Of a stretch of DNA of 64,000 nucleotides, positions 45,370 through 53,750 are shown in pieces. The position numbers were made by a program, and so were the translations under genes. Source of the DNA: Bacteroidales bacterium (GTDB lineage: Bacteria; Bacteroidota; Bacteroidia; Bacteroidales; UBA932). Where the stretch lies: positions 62,001-126,000 of the forward strand of contig JAKSJG010000001.1 of assembly GCA_024398365.1 (NCBI GenBank), in the 5' to 3' direction. Numbering within the stretch: position 1 is the first letter of the stretch; the number at the start of each line of letters is the position of its first letter. A model generated the notes under the pieces. It was not told the DNA's origin, searched no databases, and saw nothing but the letters and a program-made list of their open reading frames with translations.

Positions 45370-47142
45370 ATGGGACAGTTTATAGTATCAGCACGCAAAT
45401 ACAGGCCGAACAGCTTCGAAACGCTTATCGGTCAGGAGAATATAGCCCGGACGCTCAAGAATTCCATCCTGAGGGACCAGCTGGCTCACGCATACTTGTT
45501 CTGCGGACCGCGCGGAGTCGGCAAGACCAGCGCGGCGCGCATCTTCGCCAAGACCATCAATTGCTCCAACCCTTCGGCTGACATGGAGCCTTGCGGCGAA
45601 TGCGAGAGCTGCCGTTCATTTGCGGAGGGACGCTCGTACAGCATACACGAGCTCGACGCGGCATCCAACAACTCAGTGGATGACATCCGCGCGCTGACCG
45701 ACAAGGTCCGCATACCGCCGCAGGTGGGCAAGTACAGCGTCTATATCATCGACGAGGTCCACATGCTGTCCCAGGCTGCGTTCAACGCATTCCTCAAGAC
45801 CCTTGAGGAGCCGCCTGCACACGCGATATTCATCCTCGCCACCACAGAGAAGCACAAGATACTTCCGACCATCCTGTCCCGCTGCCAGACCTATGACTTC
45901 AACCGTATCGGCATAGAGGACATAGTCAAGAACCTGCGCTTCATCGCTTCGCAGGAGGGCGTGACCATCAGCGAGGACGCCATGCACATCATAGCCCAGA
46001 AGGCTGACGGCGCCATGCGCGACGCCCTCACGCTCTTCGACCAGACCGTGGCGTTCTGCGGAAGGGAGGTGAGCTACGAGCAGGTGATACGCAACCTCAA
46101 TGTGCTCGACTACGCATACTATTTCAAGCTGACCGACAATTTCCTGCAGGGGGATTACGCGTCAGCGCTGCTCACATTCGACGAGATACTTTCGCGCGGC
46201 TTCAACGCGCAGCACTTCATATCCGGCCTCAGCACGCATTTCCGCGACCTGATAGTCTGCCGCAACGGCGCCTCCAGGTCTCTGCTCGGGATTGCGCCTA
46301 CCGTGGCGCAGAACTACGACAGCACCGCTGCCAAATGTCCTACCGACTTCCTCTTCGAGGCGCTCAGCATCACTACCGCCTGCGAGGCGCAGTACAAGCA
46401 GAGCGGCAATCCGAGGCTGCTGATAGAGTTCGCGCTGATGAAGCTCTGCCGCCTCGTGCCTTCGGCTGCGGCCAATTTCTCCGCCACAGGCGGGGCAGTG
46501 GCGATGCCTGCACCAGCGGCAGCTCCAGCTCCGGCTCCGGCCCCGGCGCCAGCTCCGGCACCTGTGGCGGCTCCAGATCCAGCTGCGGCCCCAGCGCCAG
46601 CCCCAGCACCAGCACCGGCGCCTGCAGCACCAGCTCCCGCTCCAGCCTCTGCTGCCAGACGGCATACGGGCCCGTCCATCAAGGACATGATGAGCGCGGC
46701 CAGCGCACAGCCGGGCATTTCCGACCCGACGGGCGGATCAGTTGCAGCTGATGCGGCCGCTGCTTCCGCTGAGCCTGTGACATTGGAGAGGGTGCTCGCA
46801 GTATGGCCGGTACTGGCGGAACAGGAGACCGCCCCTAACCTCAGGGCTACATTGTCCAGCTTCAAGCCTACATTCGAGGCGGAGAAGATGGAGATACATT
46901 TCGAAGTCAAGAATGCGGCCCAGCAGGACTGGATTGAGCGCAAGCGCCGCATGGACATGGAGAACACACTCCGCAGGGAGCTCGGCAACGCGGCCGTAAG
47001 GCTGGTCATCGACGTGGCTCCGGTGGTGGAGGACAATACGGCACAGCGCCTCTACATGTCCACCGACAAGGACAAATACCTGAGCGAGAACTCAGCCGAA
47101 TACCGCAACCTTAAAACAGATTTTGACCTGGAGGTCAAATAG
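45370..47142 (+). CDS. dnaX: DNA polymerase III subunits gamma/tau
   Basis: DnaX is the ATPase of the clamp loader. Walker A GPRGVGKT is at residues 46-53, zinc-binding Cys are at 65, 75, 78 and 81 (CGECESC), and DEVH is at 128-131. Sensor regions follow (LATTEKHKILPTILSRCQTY). After the AAA+ and lid domains (to ~370) comes an Ala-Pro linker of about 55 residues. It is encoded near 46500-46650, and a tau-like C-terminal domain ends the protein. I see no clear slippery heptamer with a downstream stop, so a shorter gamma form is not evident. Length 590. Confidence 0.95.
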   Translation: MGQFIVSARKYRPNSFETLIGQENIARTLKNSILRDQLAHAYLFCGPRGVGKTSAARIFAKTINCSNPSADMEPCGECESCRSFAEGRSYSIHELDAASNNSVDDIRALTDKVRIPPQVGKYSVYIIDEVHMLSQAAFNAFLKTLEEPPAHAIFILATTEKHKILPTILSRCQTYDFNRIGIEDIVKNLRFIASQEGVTISEDAMHIIAQKADGAMRDALTLFDQTVAFCGREVSYEQVIRNLNVLDYAYYFKLTDNFLQGDYASALLTFDEILSRGFNAQHFISGLSTHFRDLIVCRNGASRSLLGIAPTVAQNYDSTAAKCPTDFLFEALSITTACEAQYKQSGNPRLLIEFALMKLCRLVPSAAANFSATGGAVAMPAPAAAPAPAPAPAPAPAPVAAPDPAAAPAPAPAPAPAPAAPAPAPASAARRHTGPSIKDMMSAASAQPGISDPTGGSVAADAAAASAEPVTLERVLAVWPVLAEQETAPNLRATLSSFKPTFEAEKMEIHFEVKNAAQQDWIERKRRMDMENTLRRELGNAAVRLVIDVAPVVEDNTAQRLYMSTDKDKYLSENSAEYRNLKTDFDLEVK

Positions 47143-47157
47143 CCTCCGCACAAGCAT

Positions 47158-47916
47158 ATGAAACTTTATTGCACAGACATAGTCAAGAAATACGGCAAGC
47201 GCACCGTTGTAAGGGGCGTTTCCATCGAAGTTGAACAGGGTGAGATCGTCGGACTCCTCGGCCCTAACGGAGCCGGCAAGACCACTTCATTCTACATGAT
47301 CGTGGGCTTGATCAAGCCAAATTCAGGCAAGATATTCCTCGATGACGAGGAGATCACCGCGCTCCCTATGTACCGCAGGGCGCAGAAGGGTGTGGGCTAC
47401 CTTGCCCAGGAGGCTTCCGTGTTCAGGACCATGAGCGTGGAGGACAATATACTCTCCGTGATGGAGATGGCGGGCTTCGACAGGGAATACCGCATGAGGA
47501 GGCTCGAGGAGCTTATCGACGAGTTCGGTCTCCACAAGGTGCGCAAGAGCCAGGGTGTGCAGCTTTCCGGTGGTGAGCGCCGCCGCTGCGAGATCGCACG
47601 CGCGCTGGCCATCAATCCGAAGTTCATATTGCTTGACGAGCCTTTCGCCGGTGTCGACCCTATCGCGGTGGAGGATATTCAGCACATCATCGCCAAGCTG
47701 AAGACCAAGAATATCGGTATCATCATCACTGACCACAACGTGCACGAGACTCTGGCCATCACCGACAGGGCATACCTGCTGTATGAGGGCTCGATACTTG
47801 AGAGCGGCACGGCTGAGCAGCTTGCCAACAATCCTGAGGTGCGCAAGAAGTACCTCGGTCAGAACTTCGAGCTCCGCAAGGCTGTCCTGCGCGAGCGTCC
47901 CGAGGATCTCGAATAG
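47158..47916 (+). CDS. lptB: LPS export ABC transporter ATP-binding protein
   Basis: LptB is the ATPase of the LptB2FG complex that pulls lipopolysaccharide out of the inner membrane. Walker A GPNGAGKTT, Q-loop VGYLAQEASVFR, signature LSGGERRRCEIARAL, Walker B FILLDEPFAGVDP and H-loop ITDHNVHETL fit LptB closely. The GERRRCEIARAL and FAGVDPIAV forms separate it from branched amino-acid ATPases. Length 252. It starts 15 bases after dnaX on the same strand. Confidence 0.95.
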   Translation: MKLYCTDIVKKYGKRTVVRGVSIEVEQGEIVGLLGPNGAGKTTSFYMIVGLIKPNSGKIFLDDEEITALPMYRRAQKGVGYLAQEASVFRTMSVEDNILSVMEMAGFDREYRMRRLEELIDEFGLHKVRKSQGVQLSGGERRRCEIARALAINPKFILLDEPFAGVDPIAVEDIQHIIAKLKTKNIGIIITDHNVHETLAITDRAYLLYEGSILESGTAEQLANNPEVRKKYLGQNFELRKAVLRERPEDLE

Positions 47917-47917
47917 G

Positions 47918-48757
47918 TCAGATACATTTATAAGGCGGGACAATCGGCTTGTCGCCGACTGTGAGGACTGGCGGGATCTGCATGATCTTGAATGCGGATG
48001 CGCCCTTGAGGCGTACGATCTTCGCCACTATGTCCTTGTCCGCTCCTGCGGCTATGACTTCGTCCGCGCTGCGGCCTTCTTCGTGGAGGGCGTGCAGTAT
48101 CGGGTCGAGTACGTCGTAAGGAGGGAGGGAGTCCGTATCCTTCTGGTCAGGACGGAGCTCTGCTGACGGAGCCTTGGTGAGGGTTGACTCCGGAATGATC
48201 TCGCGCTCGCGGTTGATGTAGCGCGCGAGTTCATAGACCTGCAGCTTGTACAGGTCGGCGATGACCATCATCGCACCGCTGAGGTCCCCGTAGAGGGTGC
48301 CGTAGCCCATGAACAGCTCGCTCTTGTTGGAGGTGTTGAGCACCAGGGCGCTGTTGCGGTTGCTGTAGGTCATCAGGATGGCCCCGCGGATGCGGGCCTG
48401 GAGATTCTCCAAGGCCACGCTCCACTGGCCGTCTTCGAACCACATCCCCAGTTTCTCCATGTATCCCGCGTAGATGTCCCCGATAGGGACGATGTCGTAG
48501 GATGCGCCGAGGTTGCGGCAGAGATCTTCCGCATCCTTGATGGAATGCGAAGTGGAGTACTGCGACGGCATCAGTATGCCGTGTACGTTCTCCACGCCGA
48601 GGGCCTCGCAGGCGAGGGGGAATACCAGGGCGGAGTCAATGCCGCCTGAGAGTCCCACGACCGCCCTGCTCATGTGGCAGCCTTCGAAATAATTGCGGAT
48701 CTTGGAGATGATCAGGTCGTGGACCTGTTCGATGGGGCGATTGGGTTCGAGTATCAT
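47918..48757 (-). CDS. nadE: NAD+ synthase, ammonia-type
   Basis: NadE forms NAD from nicotinic acid adenine dinucleotide. The ATP pyrophosphatase P-loop is VVGLSGGIDSALVFPLA near residue 35. SNRNSALVLNTSNKSELFMGYGTLYGDLSGAM and the downstream PPYDVLDPIL fit. There is no N-terminal glutaminase domain, and 279 residues is the ammonia-dependent size. It starts 9 bases after prs, and is convergent with lptB (1 base apart). Confidence 0.95.
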   Translation of the reverse strand: MILEPNRPIEQVHDLIISKIRNYFEGCHMSRAVVGLSGGIDSALVFPLACEALGVENVHGILMPSQYSTSHSIKDAEDLCRNLGASYDIVPIGDIYAGYMEKLGMWFEDGQWSVALENLQARIRGAILMTYSNRNSALVLNTSNKSELFMGYGTLYGDLSGAMMVIADLYKLQVYELARYINREREIIPESTLTKAPSAELRPDQKDTDSLPPYDVLDPILHALHEEGRSADEVIAAGADKDIVAKIVRLKGASAFKIMQIPPVLTVGDKPIVPPYKCI

Positions 48758-48766
48758 TGTTTTGAC

Positions 48767-49726
48767 TTAGCAAATGAATGATGTGCTGATAGAATTATAG
48801 TTGTGAACCTTGGTGATGATCTCTGCGAAGAGGTCTGCTACGGTCACTACCACGAACTTGGATGTGTCCACGCCTTCCTTGAGAGGGATGGAGTCGGTGA
48901 TGATGAACTGCTCGATGGCTGACTCTGCGATGCGCTTGTAGGCTTCACCTGAGAGTACAGGATGTGTGCAGATGGCCCTTACGCTCTTGGCACCCTTTTC
49001 CTTGAGCATGTTGGCGCACTTGGTGATGGTGCCGGCGGTATCGACCATATCGTCAACGATGACGACGTCCTTGCCTTCAACGTCTCCGATGGCTGTCATG
49101 GAGCCGACTACGTTTGCCTTTGCGCGTGACTTGTGGCAGATGATCAGGGATGCGTCGAGTCTCTTGGCGTAGGCGTTGGCTCTCTTGGCGCCGCCCATGT
49201 CAGGTGAGGCTATTGCCAGGTCTGTGCCCTTATGCTCCTCGATGTATTTGATAAGGAGTGTGCTTGCGTAGAGGTGGTCAACAGGGATGTCGAAGAAGCC
49301 CTGAATCTGGTCTGCGTGAAGGTCCATAGTCATCACGCGGTCGCAACCGACTGATTCGAGGAGGTTGGCGACAACCTTGGCTCCGATAGGTACGCGAGGC
49401 TGGTCCTTGCGGTCCTGGCGTGCCCAGCCGAAATAAGGCATTACGGCGATCACCTTGTGAGCGGAAGCCCTCTTGGCTGCATCGATCATAAGGAGAAGCT
49501 CCATGAGGTTGTCTGCAGGCGGGAATGTGGACTGTACGATGTACACCATTGCTCCGCGGACACTTTCGAGATAAGACGGTTCGAATTCGCCGTCGCTGAA
49601 CTGGAGAAGTTCGGACTTGCCGAGCTCAACACCAAGAGAAGCTGCAATCTTTTCGCCGAGGTAACGTGAGTTCTTGCAGGCGAATACTTTCAGATTGTGC
49701 TTGAGGGGTTGCTGTGTAAAAGCCAT
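48767..49726 (-). CDS. prs: ribose-phosphate pyrophosphokinase
   Basis: Prs makes PRPP from ribose-5-phosphate and ATP. ATP-site motif ARQDRKDQPRVPIGAK, the PRPP-binding loop DVVIVDDMVDTAGTITKCA and the N-terminal GKSELLQFSDGEF identify it. SPDMGGAKRANAYAKRL is also as expected. Length 319. NadE downstream also serves nucleotide and cofactor supply, so the pairing makes sense. Confidence 0.96.
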   Translation of the reverse strand: MAFTQQPLKHNLKVFACKNSRYLGEKIAASLGVELGKSELLQFSDGEFEPSYLESVRGAMVYIVQSTFPPADNLMELLLMIDAAKRASAHKVIAVMPYFGWARQDRKDQPRVPIGAKVVANLLESVGCDRVMTMDLHADQIQGFFDIPVDHLYASTLLIKYIEEHKGTDLAIASPDMGGAKRANAYAKRLDASLIICHKSRAKANVVGSMTAIGDVEGKDVVIVDDMVDTAGTITKCANMLKEKGAKSVRAICTHPVLSGEAYKRIAESAIEQFIITDSIPLKEGVDTSKFVVVTVADLFAEIITKVHNYNSISTSFIC

Positions 49727-49753
49727 GATTTGGATGAGATTATTGTTGTAGTG

Positions 49754-50350
49754 TTATAGTGTTTTTAGTATGGAATCTATGTACTGAAGAATCTCGTCGC
49801 GGCCTGTCTTGTCCTTGGAGGAGGTCACGAAGACGGGCGGCAGTTCCTCCCAGTATTCGAGGAGGGCCCTGTTGTTCTTCTCAATCTGGTCCGCGAGGGT
49901 CTTGGAGCCGGATTTGTCACCTTTGGTGTAGATGATGGCGAATGGGATGCCTTCGCCTCCGAGCCTCATCATGAAGTCGAGGTCGATCTTCTGGAGGTCG
50001 TGCCTGGAGTCCAGGAGGACGAAGAGCACGGCCATCTCCTGCGAGCCCTGGACGTAGTTGTCAATCATCTTAGCCAGCTTCTCGCGGCCGGCGTGGCCCA
50101 TTCTGGCGAAGCCGTAGCCCGGAAGGTCCACGAGATACCAGCTGTTGTTGATCAGGAAATGGTTTACGACCTGGGTCTTGCCGGGGGTGGAAGATGTCTT
50201 GGCGAGACCGGAGTTGTTGCAGAGACAGTTGATGAGCGAAGACTTGCCCACGTTCGACCTGCCGATGAAGGCGAACTCGGGGTAACGGGCCTTCGGCCTG
50301 TTCTCAAGACGTTCGCTGCTGCCGGCAAATACGGCTTGTCTGATGATCAT
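49754..50350 (-). CDS. engB: ribosome biogenesis GTPase EngB/YsxC
   Basis: EngB is an essential GTPase for large ribosomal subunit assembly. G1 is GRSNVGKSSLI, G2 region STPGKTQ, G3 DLPGYGFA and G4 YTKGDKSG. The length, 198, is normal. A good promoter element TATCTTTG lies at 50382-50375, giving a leader of about 20 bases. The stop is 27 bases before prs. Confidence 0.95.
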   Translation of the reverse strand: MIIRQAVFAGSSERLENRPKARYPEFAFIGRSNVGKSSLINCLCNNSGLAKTSSTPGKTQVVNHFLINNSWYLVDLPGYGFARMGHAGREKLAKMIDNYVQGSQEMAVLFVLLDSRHDLQKIDLDFMMRLGGEGIPFAIIYTKGDKSGSKTLADQIEKNNRALLEYWEELPPVFVTSSKDKTGRDEILQYIDSILKTL

Positions 50351-50374
50351 CTTTGCAACTGATTTTTATAATTG

Positions 50375-50382
50375 CAAAGATA
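50375..50382 (-). promoter_or_regulatory. -7 element for engB
   Basis: TATCTTTG reads on the minus strand from 50382 to 50375, 25 bases before the engB start codon, in the 40-base gap after the nucleoside-gate gene. Confidence 0.6.
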
Positions 50383-50390
50383 ACAAAAAA

Positions 50391-51605
50391 TCAGATAAGG
50401 CACACGATAATATAGAGCCAGTGTGCCACAAATGCTGCGGCCAGTCCGCCGATGGTGTGGGCGAGTATGGCCTTCGGTGTGAGTTCGCGATAGCCGAGGG
50501 AGTCAAGCATCGCTGTGTGGGTGCTGAGATAGCCGCTCCAGCACATGCCGATGGCGGTGAACACCGCGATCGCGTTGCCGTCAGCCCAGCCCTGTGCCAC
50601 GAAATCAGGCACAAGTCCCAATGCGGCGCCTACCGCACCGAGGGCGGTGATAGGGAAGGCTACCAGATGAGGGTCCTTGAAGCCGAAAAGCCAGTCGAAG
50701 ATGAAGTTGATCTTGCCTGCGGCCCATGGAAGGAGTTCCGTGCCCTCGTATGCGGCGCCGGTATATGCTCCGCTGGCTGAAGGGCCGAAGGTCAGTATCA
50801 TCACGAAGGTGGAGATGATCAGTACGCCCGGAATGATGGACATGCCGGTCTCCACGCCGCTCTTGCCTCCGTCGAGCAGGGCGTTGAGGATGCGGATGAA
50901 CAGCGGCTGGCGCTCCTGAGCGGCATCATTGCTGTCGGCGTCGGCGGTGGAAGTCACCGCATTGCCGGCCTTGGCCGCCTCCCTGTCCTCGCGGTCGCTG
51001 GCGGCCTCCACGGATTCGCTGACGGTATAGACAGCTTCCTCATCCTTGTATTTGGGGTATGCCTTGATGATGAATCTCTGCATCAGGCGGGTTGAGATGA
51101 TGCAGCCGCAGAATGCTCCGACAAAGCCGATGAGCGGCTCCTTGTAGAAGCCCTGGCCTATCATGAAGATGATCACCAGCAGACCCATTCCGAAGGCGGT
51201 GCCGAAGTTGGTGAGCGAGATGTACTGATATTTCTTGAAGTACTGTGCGAATTTCTTGTCCCTGGCGAGCGTGATGATTGCCGGATTGTCCGAGAGGAAG
51301 GTCAGCACGGCGCCGAGCGATGCGACTCCCGGAAGGTGGAAGAGCGGCTTCATCAGCGGGCGGATGAGCTTCTCGATGAGCTCGGCTACGCCGAATTCGA
51401 CGAATATCTTGCCGAGTGCGCCGGTCAGCACGCAGATGGCCATCAGGTAGAAGACTGTGTTGATGAGCAGGTCATACGACGTGTGCATCAAGGTGTTGAG
51501 CATATTCGGGAGCCCCATGACATAGCCGAGGTAGCCGAAGATGAGGGTGATTACAATAATGCAGGTGAGACCCTTGGGCCAATGGAATTTGCTCTTGGAA
51601 GACAT
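50391..51605 (-). CDS. nucleoside recognition (gate) domain membrane protein
   Basis: This 404-residue integral membrane protein has about ten helices in two blocks, joined by a charged cytosolic or periplasmic segment (residues ~190-235, EAASDREDREAAKAGNAV). Motifs such as PLMKPLFHLPGVASLGAVLTFLSDNPAI match the Gate/nucleoside-recognition family, which includes spore maturation SpmA/B-like proteins and nucleoside carriers. The substrate is not known. The ATG at 51605 lies 2 bases after the upstream stop; an ATG at 51638 would overlap the porin-like gene by 31 bases. Confidence 0.8.
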   Translation of the reverse strand: MSSKSKFHWPKGLTCIIVITLIFGYLGYVMGLPNMLNTLMHTSYDLLINTVFYLMAICVLTGALGKIFVEFGVAELIEKLIRPLMKPLFHLPGVASLGAVLTFLSDNPAIITLARDKKFAQYFKKYQYISLTNFGTAFGMGLLVIIFMIGQGFYKEPLIGFVGAFCGCIISTRLMQRFIIKAYPKYKDEEAVYTVSESVEAASDREDREAAKAGNAVTSTADADSNDAAQERQPLFIRILNALLDGGKSGVETGMSIIPGVLIISTFVMILTFGPSASGAYTGAAYEGTELLPWAAGKINFIFDWLFGFKDPHLVAFPITALGAVGAALGLVPDFVAQGWADGNAIAVFTAIGMCWSGYLSTHTAMLDSLGYRELTPKAILAHTIGGLAAAFVAHWLYIIVCLI

Positions 51606-51607
51606 TG

Positions 51608-52660
51608 CTATTTGACTGTGATAAGATTGATTTTCCACTTGAGACCCAGGTCTATGCGGAAGTATTCATTAGGGATGCCGCCGAAGTCGCCAATGGATTT
51701 GATGGCGATGCCGAAGAGGCGGATGTCCTGGCTGTCCTTGATCGGGTAGTATTCGAAGCCGGCTCCGAGTATGGTGTTGTTCGTATTGACCGGTAGGGTG
51801 AGGTCGAAGTTGCAGTTGTGGTTGTTGAAGTCGCGTGTCACCTTGTAGATGGCGGACCACCTGTCGGTGAATCTGAGCGCTCCGCGGGATGCGAAGGTGT
51901 AGTCGTGGTGGCTGAACGGTTTGCTGTCACCCTCTCCGATTATCGCCCTTCTGAGATAATCCACTTCGACGTAGCCCTTGTCCCACTGGAAAAGGTTGCC
52001 GAATGCGACCTGGTATGACATGTCATACGGATTCTGTTCGTATGCACCAATGGTGTAGATAGGATGCCAGCAGCCGTGGTGGCCGCGCCATTCAAGCGCA
52101 TAGCCCAAATAATTGTCAGTGTCGGTGTCATAGGGGCTGCGGGTGAGCAGGAATGCGAAAGTGTCGTCTGCGGTCGGGTGTATGGCTGCGCTCACACCGG
52201 GCAGATATGCGTCAACGCGATAAACGTAGTGCGAGAAAAATGGTATGTCGATAGGGTTGCTGTCGTATTCGTAGCTGCCTACGTCCATCACTATCTTGCC
52301 GCCGGTGAAGGTCCAGAAGCCACCCGGGGTGGTGTATTCCAGGAAGGACCAGTCGGTGCTGTCGAAGTTTTTCGAATTCGTGTTGATGGTGTTCAGACGC
52401 TGGGCGAAGGAGTATTTGAAGCCGTTGCCAAGGTCTCCGTATCCCCTGAGGAATATGTATCTTCCGCAGAATCCGGACTCTTCGCCGGATGCGATGTCGT
52501 TGCCGTTTATCCAGTTGTAGTCAACTCTTGTATAAAAATCCAGTACGGCGCGCTCCTGTGCGTTTGCGGCAAATGAGAGAGTTGCCATCAGAAGCGGTAG
52601 TGCGAGAAATTTGCGAAAGATATATCGTTTCAAAGCCCTTTTTCGTTTAAAATTTCGCAA
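51608..52660 (-). CDS. porin-like outer-membrane beta-barrel protein
   Basis: A basic N-terminal stretch and signal peptide (FLALPLLMATLSFAANAQ) lead to about 315 residues of alternating aromatic/polar strands: GRYIFLRGYGDLGNGFKYS, FWTFTGGKIVMDVG and RGALRFTDRWSAIYKVTRD. It ends in the barrel strand DLGLKWKINLI. This reads as an outer-membrane porin or channel. I cannot assign a specific family. Its stop is 2 bases before the nucleoside-gate gene, so the two are cotranscribed and may serve the same solute. Confidence 0.75.
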   Translation of the reverse strand: MRNFKRKRALKRYIFRKFLALPLLMATLSFAANAQERAVLDFYTRVDYNWINGNDIASGEESGFCGRYIFLRGYGDLGNGFKYSFAQRLNTINTNSKNFDSTDWSFLEYTTPGGFWTFTGGKIVMDVGSYEYDSNPIDIPFFSHYVYRVDAYLPGVSAAIHPTADDTFAFLLTRSPYDTDTDNYLGYALEWRGHHGCWHPIYTIGAYEQNPYDMSYQVAFGNLFQWDKGYVEVDYLRRAIIGEGDSKPFSHHDYTFASRGALRFTDRWSAIYKVTRDFNNHNCNFDLTLPVNTNNTILGAGFEYYPIKDSQDIRLFGIAIKSIGDFGGIPNEYFRIDLGLKWKINLITVK

Positions 52661-52676
52661 AGATAATACAATTTGC

Positions 52677-53558
52677 TTACAATACTACAGATTGGCGGTC
52701 CTCTTCCAGCTGAACTTTAAGCGCATCGAGCGATTCGAAATGCCTTTCGTCGCGTATGCGGCGCAGGAAGCTGACCGCTATGTCCAGGCCGTAGATGTCC
52801 TCGTCGAAGTCAAGTATGTGTGTCTCAATGGTTCTGCCCCTGTTGTCGCCCACGGTCGGTCTGAGGCCGATGTTGCAGATGCCGCGGTATCTGCGTCCCT
52901 GGACCTCCACCTCGACGGCATAGACGCCTCTTGCGGGCACGAGTTTCAGAGGGTCGTAAAGTTCCATGTTGGCGGTCGGGAAGCCTATGGTGCGGCCTAT
53001 CCTGTTGCCGGCCACCACCGCTCCACGGAGGCTGTAGCGGTAGCCCAGCATTTCTGCGGCGGCGCTCACGTCGCCGCGTGTGAGGGCGTCGCGTATCAGG
53101 GTGCTGCTGACCGGGCGTCCGTCCGCGCAGATGCTGTCATCCACGAAGACCGGTTCGAGGCCGCAGGAGCGTACGATTGAGGCCATCGCCTCGGGGCTCG
53201 CAACGCGGTCGCAGCCCAGGCGGTGGTCGGAGCCCAGCACTATGGCCGTGGCGCCGAAGCGTCCGACGAGGTATTCCTGCAGGAATGTGGCGGCTGAGAG
53301 GCGGGAGAATTCACGGGAGAAGGGCAGTACTTCGAATCTGTCCGCGCCGGCTTCGAGGCAGAGGGCCTTTTTTTCCTCCATGGAATTGAGCAGCCTGAGC
53401 CTGTCGGCGTCCTGCTGAAGGATGGTGCGCGGATGCGGCCAGAAGGTCACGACGACGGCCTCCTCGTGCCTTTCGCGGGCGAGGGCGGCCATCTTGGAGA
53501 TGACGCTGCGGTGTCCGGAGTGGACTCCGTCAAAGAAGCCTGTCGCTATTATTGCCAT
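52677..53558 (-). CDS. ribF: bifunctional riboflavin kinase/FAD synthetase
   Basis: RibF turns riboflavin into FMN and FAD. The N-terminal adenylyltransferase domain has ATGFFDGVHSGHRSV and VTFWPHPRTIL. The C-terminal kinase domain has RYSLRGAVVAGNRIGRTIGFPTANM, GVYAVEVEVQGRRYRGICNIGLRPTVG and ETHILDFDEDIYG. Length 293. The start overlaps xseB by 10 bases. Confidence 0.95.
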   Translation of the reverse strand: MAIIATGFFDGVHSGHRSVISKMAALARERHEEAVVVTFWPHPRTILQQDADRLRLLNSMEEKKALCLEAGADRFEVLPFSREFSRLSAATFLQEYLVGRFGATAIVLGSDHRLGCDRVASPEAMASIVRSCGLEPVFVDDSICADGRPVSSTLIRDALTRGDVSAAAEMLGYRYSLRGAVVAGNRIGRTIGFPTANMELYDPLKLVPARGVYAVEVEVQGRRYRGICNIGLRPTVGDNRGRTIETHILDFDEDIYGLDIAVSFLRRIRDERHFESLDALKVQLEEDRQSVVL

Positions 53559-53746
53559 TGTTCAAGCAGTTTCCCGACTTCTTCGTTCTTGCCGCGCACG
53601 TATTCGCGGCACCATTTGATCAGCTCGAGAGCCTTCGCAATGTCGGCCTGGAGCGTGGAGAGATCCCTGTCGGGGTCCTCTATCCTGGCTACGAGAGCTT
53701 CGAGCTCCGCGTTCACTTCCTCGTAATTCCTCTGTTTGTCAGCCAT
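53549..53746 (-). CDS. xseB: exodeoxyribonuclease VII small subunit
   Basis: This 65-residue helical subunit binds several-fold per large subunit of exonuclease VII. YEEVNAELEALVARIEDPD and LSTLQADIAKALELIKWCRE are the family pattern. It is 4 bases downstream of xseA and overlaps ribF by 10 bases, so all three come from the same message. Confidence 0.92.
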   Translation of the reverse strand: MADKQRNYEEVNAELEALVARIEDPDRDLSTLQADIAKALELIKWCREYVRGKNEEVGKLLEQWQ

Positions 53747-53750
53747 ATCT

